Assembly: GCF_900103485.1 (NCBI RefSeq)
Contig: NZ_FNHW01000001.1
Location: 1,089,418 to 1,153,417 of the forward strand
Length of the DNA: 64,000 nucleotides
Reading direction: 5' to 3'
From: Fictibacillus solisalsi
GTDB taxonomy: Bacteria; Bacillota; Bacilli; Bacillales; Fictibacillaceae
Below, piece after piece: positions 63,024 through 64,000 of this stretch. Both the position numbers and the translations under genes were made by a program. Within the stretch, counting starts at the first letter, position 1. Each line of letters starts with the position of its first letter. The notes under the pieces are model-generated. The model made no database searches, had not been told where the DNA came from, and was given only the letters and a program-made list of their open reading frames with translations.

Positions 63024-63059
63024 AAAAAAAGCACTCCCTATTTCTGGAGTGCTTTTTTT
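63024..63059 (-). terminator. Terminator before sspO, after the DUF378 gene
   Basis: GCACTCC (63031-63037) pairs with GGAGTGC (63046-63052), with A- and T-runs on both sides. Confidence 0.88.
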
Positions 63060-63083
63060 AAAGTGGTAATTTTGGTAATTCAA

Positions 63084-63275
63084 CTATTTTTTCCTGAACC
63101 AATCGATCAGGAGCCAGAGTCCGCTCAAACCTACGAGGACATAAATGACCTGCCCGGTTGTGGAACCGCTTCCAAAAATAGCGCTGACTACATTAGTATC
63201 AAATAATCCGATTAATCCCCAGTTCAATGCTCCGATAATCGCAAGCAATGTGGCCAAATGTTTTAAGATCGCCAT
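63084..63275 (-). CDS. DUF378 membrane protein (63 aa)
   Basis: A two-helix membrane protein with the DUF378 pattern LATLLAIIGALNWGLIGLFD and YVLVGLSGLWLLIDW. It resembles YuzA-type proteins of Bacillus. The function is unknown. ATG 63275 follows GAAAGGAGAG. Its terminator separates it from sspO. Confidence 0.9.
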   Translation of the reverse strand: MAILKHLATLLAIIGALNWGLIGLFDTNVVSAIFGSGSTTGQVIYVLVGLSGLWLLIDWFRKK

Positions 63276-63402
63276 GCCGTCGACTCTCCTTTCAGTATCT
63301 TTTTGAAGTCTTTATATCATACGAAGACCTAGCGGTTTGGTGATTATTTTACTTTATAAGATTTACTTATATCGTTTAATAACTATTCTGTACTTTACTT
63401 AT

Positions 63403-63427
63403 TGAAAGCACTTTCGTATGATAAGTA
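63403..63427. promoter_or_regulatory. cre-like and CcpC-like dyad upstream of acnA
   Basis: TGAAAGCACTTTCG (63403-63416) resembles a catabolite-responsive element with two mismatches. It is enclosed by TACTTAT (63396-63402) and ATAAGTA (63421-63427), a dyad like those bound by CcpC at citB. Inference. Confidence 0.45.
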
Positions 63428-63516
63428 AGGGAAAAGATTGTAGAACAGATAGAGCGAATATTGCATGGGATTTAGCAATTTTTCGACAATTTTTCTCTGA
63501 ATTAGTGTATGATTGG

Positions 63517-63522
63517 TATGAT
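63517..63522 (+). promoter_or_regulatory. Extended -10 of the acnA promoter
   Basis: TGGTATGAT at 63514-63522 is an extended -10 about 30 bp before the ATG. The -35 region is weak. TTCGACAAT (63482-63490), one mismatch from a 0A box, lies in the -40 region. Confidence 0.5.
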
Positions 63523-63550
63523 GGTTTTTTTGAAGGAGGAGAGTGGAGTA

Positions 63551-64000
63551 ATGAGTAAACAACAAAATGATGTTTTCAAGGCGCGTTCATCATTCAGCGT
63601 CAATGGAAAAACCTACAACTATTATCGTCTAAAGGCACTCGAAGAAGCGGGTGTGGGCAATATATCCAAATTGCCTTATTCCATTAAAATCTTGCTTGAG
63701 TCTGTCTTGCGTCAATATGACGGCCGAGTAATATTGAAAGAACATATTGAGAACCTCTCTAAATGGGGAACTTCAGATGTCAAAAATATCGATGTTCCTT
63801 TCAAACCGTCCCGCGTTATCCTGCAGGACTTTACAGGTGTTCCGGCAGTGGTTGACTTGGCTTCCCTTAGAAAAGCCATGAAAGATATGGGTGGAGACCC
63901 TGCACAAATCAATCCTGATATTCCAGTTGACCTTGTCGTTGACCACTCTGTCCAAGTTGATAAATTTGGTACAGCTGACTCTTTAAATGTAAACATGAAT
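63551..64000 (+). CDS. acnA: Aconitate hydratase (3' truncated by window end)
   Basis: The first 150 residues of the roughly 900-residue Fe-S aconitase/IRP1-type protein (CitB in B. subtilis), converting citrate to isocitrate. Visible parts are [37 protein letters not shown] and [16 protein letters not shown] 63551 follows AAGGAGGAGAG. The catalytic cysteines lie beyond the window. Confidence 0.95.
   Translation, partial: MSKQQNDVFKARSSFSVNGKTYNYYRLKALEEAGVGNISKLPYSIKILLESVLRQYDGRVILKEHIENLSKWGTSDVKNIDVPFKPSRVILQDFTGVPAVVDLASLRKAMKDMGGDPAQINPDIPVDLVVDHSVQVDKFGTADSLNVNMN

Overview
The window is chromosomal DNA from a spore-forming member of the Bacillaceae, probably outside the B. subtilis group. 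The backbone order is familiar from Bacillus chromosomes: ynbB-glnR-glnA on the left, then lexA/yneA-yneB-ynzC, a yneR-like gene, tkt, sirA and yneF, then ccdA, ccdC and yneK, and finally sspP, sspO and acnA (citB) on the right. SirA, two small acid-soluble spore proteins and a probable coat-like peptide show that the organism sporulates. Start-codon use (many TTG and GTG) and purine-rich ribosome binding sites are typical of Firmicutes. The first and last genes are cut by the window edges.

Between glnA (2.8 kb) and cysI/lexA (44.6 kb) lies an accessory region. It starts with a DJ-1-like gene, a WYL regulator and a decayed serine recombinase. A large catabolic locus follows (5.9-22.3 kb). A GntR/UTRA regulator precedes a polyamine/opine-type ABC importer (four genes). 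Next comes a four-component flavin/iron-sulfur dehydrogenase of the opine/D-hydroxyproline/sarcosine oxidase type (four genes). A second unit holds an M20 peptidase, a complete Dpp/Opp importer and another DAO-family oxidase. A near-identical 16-bp palindrome (GATATAATATTATAAC) stands upstream of the regulator, of the importer-oxidase operon and of the peptidase operon, which suggests one regulon for uptake, hydrolysis and oxidation of a small N-substituted amino acid or peptide. The substrate is unknown.

From 22.4 to 33 kb the DNA is gene-poor and full of relics: malate synthase G, a HEAT-repeat protein, an M4 neutral protease, the N-terminus of a DUF2935 protein, and an inverted, diverged copy of the glnA 3' end with its terminator. 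Intact genes here are mostly single accessory genes (isochorismatase-like, GNAT, DHFR-like, ASCH, SDR, DUF2935, an RsbR-type STAS protein, a LysE exporter). A 47-aa Cys/Lys/Ser-rich peptide is also encoded there.

From 33.7 to 44.6 kb the genes are metabolic: the bsdA/bsdBCD phenolic-acid decarboxylase locus with a PNPOx-like partner and a second LysR regulator, an EamA exporter, and cysL divergent from cysJI (assimilatory sulfite reductase).

The right third is backbone with insertions. A heterodimeric BmrCD-type ABC exporter sits between yneF and ccdA, and a lone MrpB-like antiporter subunit sits between ccdA and ccdC. A complete selenocysteine locus (tRNA-Sec, selB, selD, selA) lies before the ssp genes. 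selD is itself a selenoprotein gene: its reading frame starts upstream of an in-frame TGA in the GGUGCK active-site motif, followed by a SECIS-like hairpin. Regulatory DNA that can be read includes two GlnR boxes at glnRA, three LexA boxes at lexA/yneA, a perfect Spo0A box before sirA, a cluster of DnaA boxes at 56.3 kb and a cre/CcpC-like dyad before acnA.
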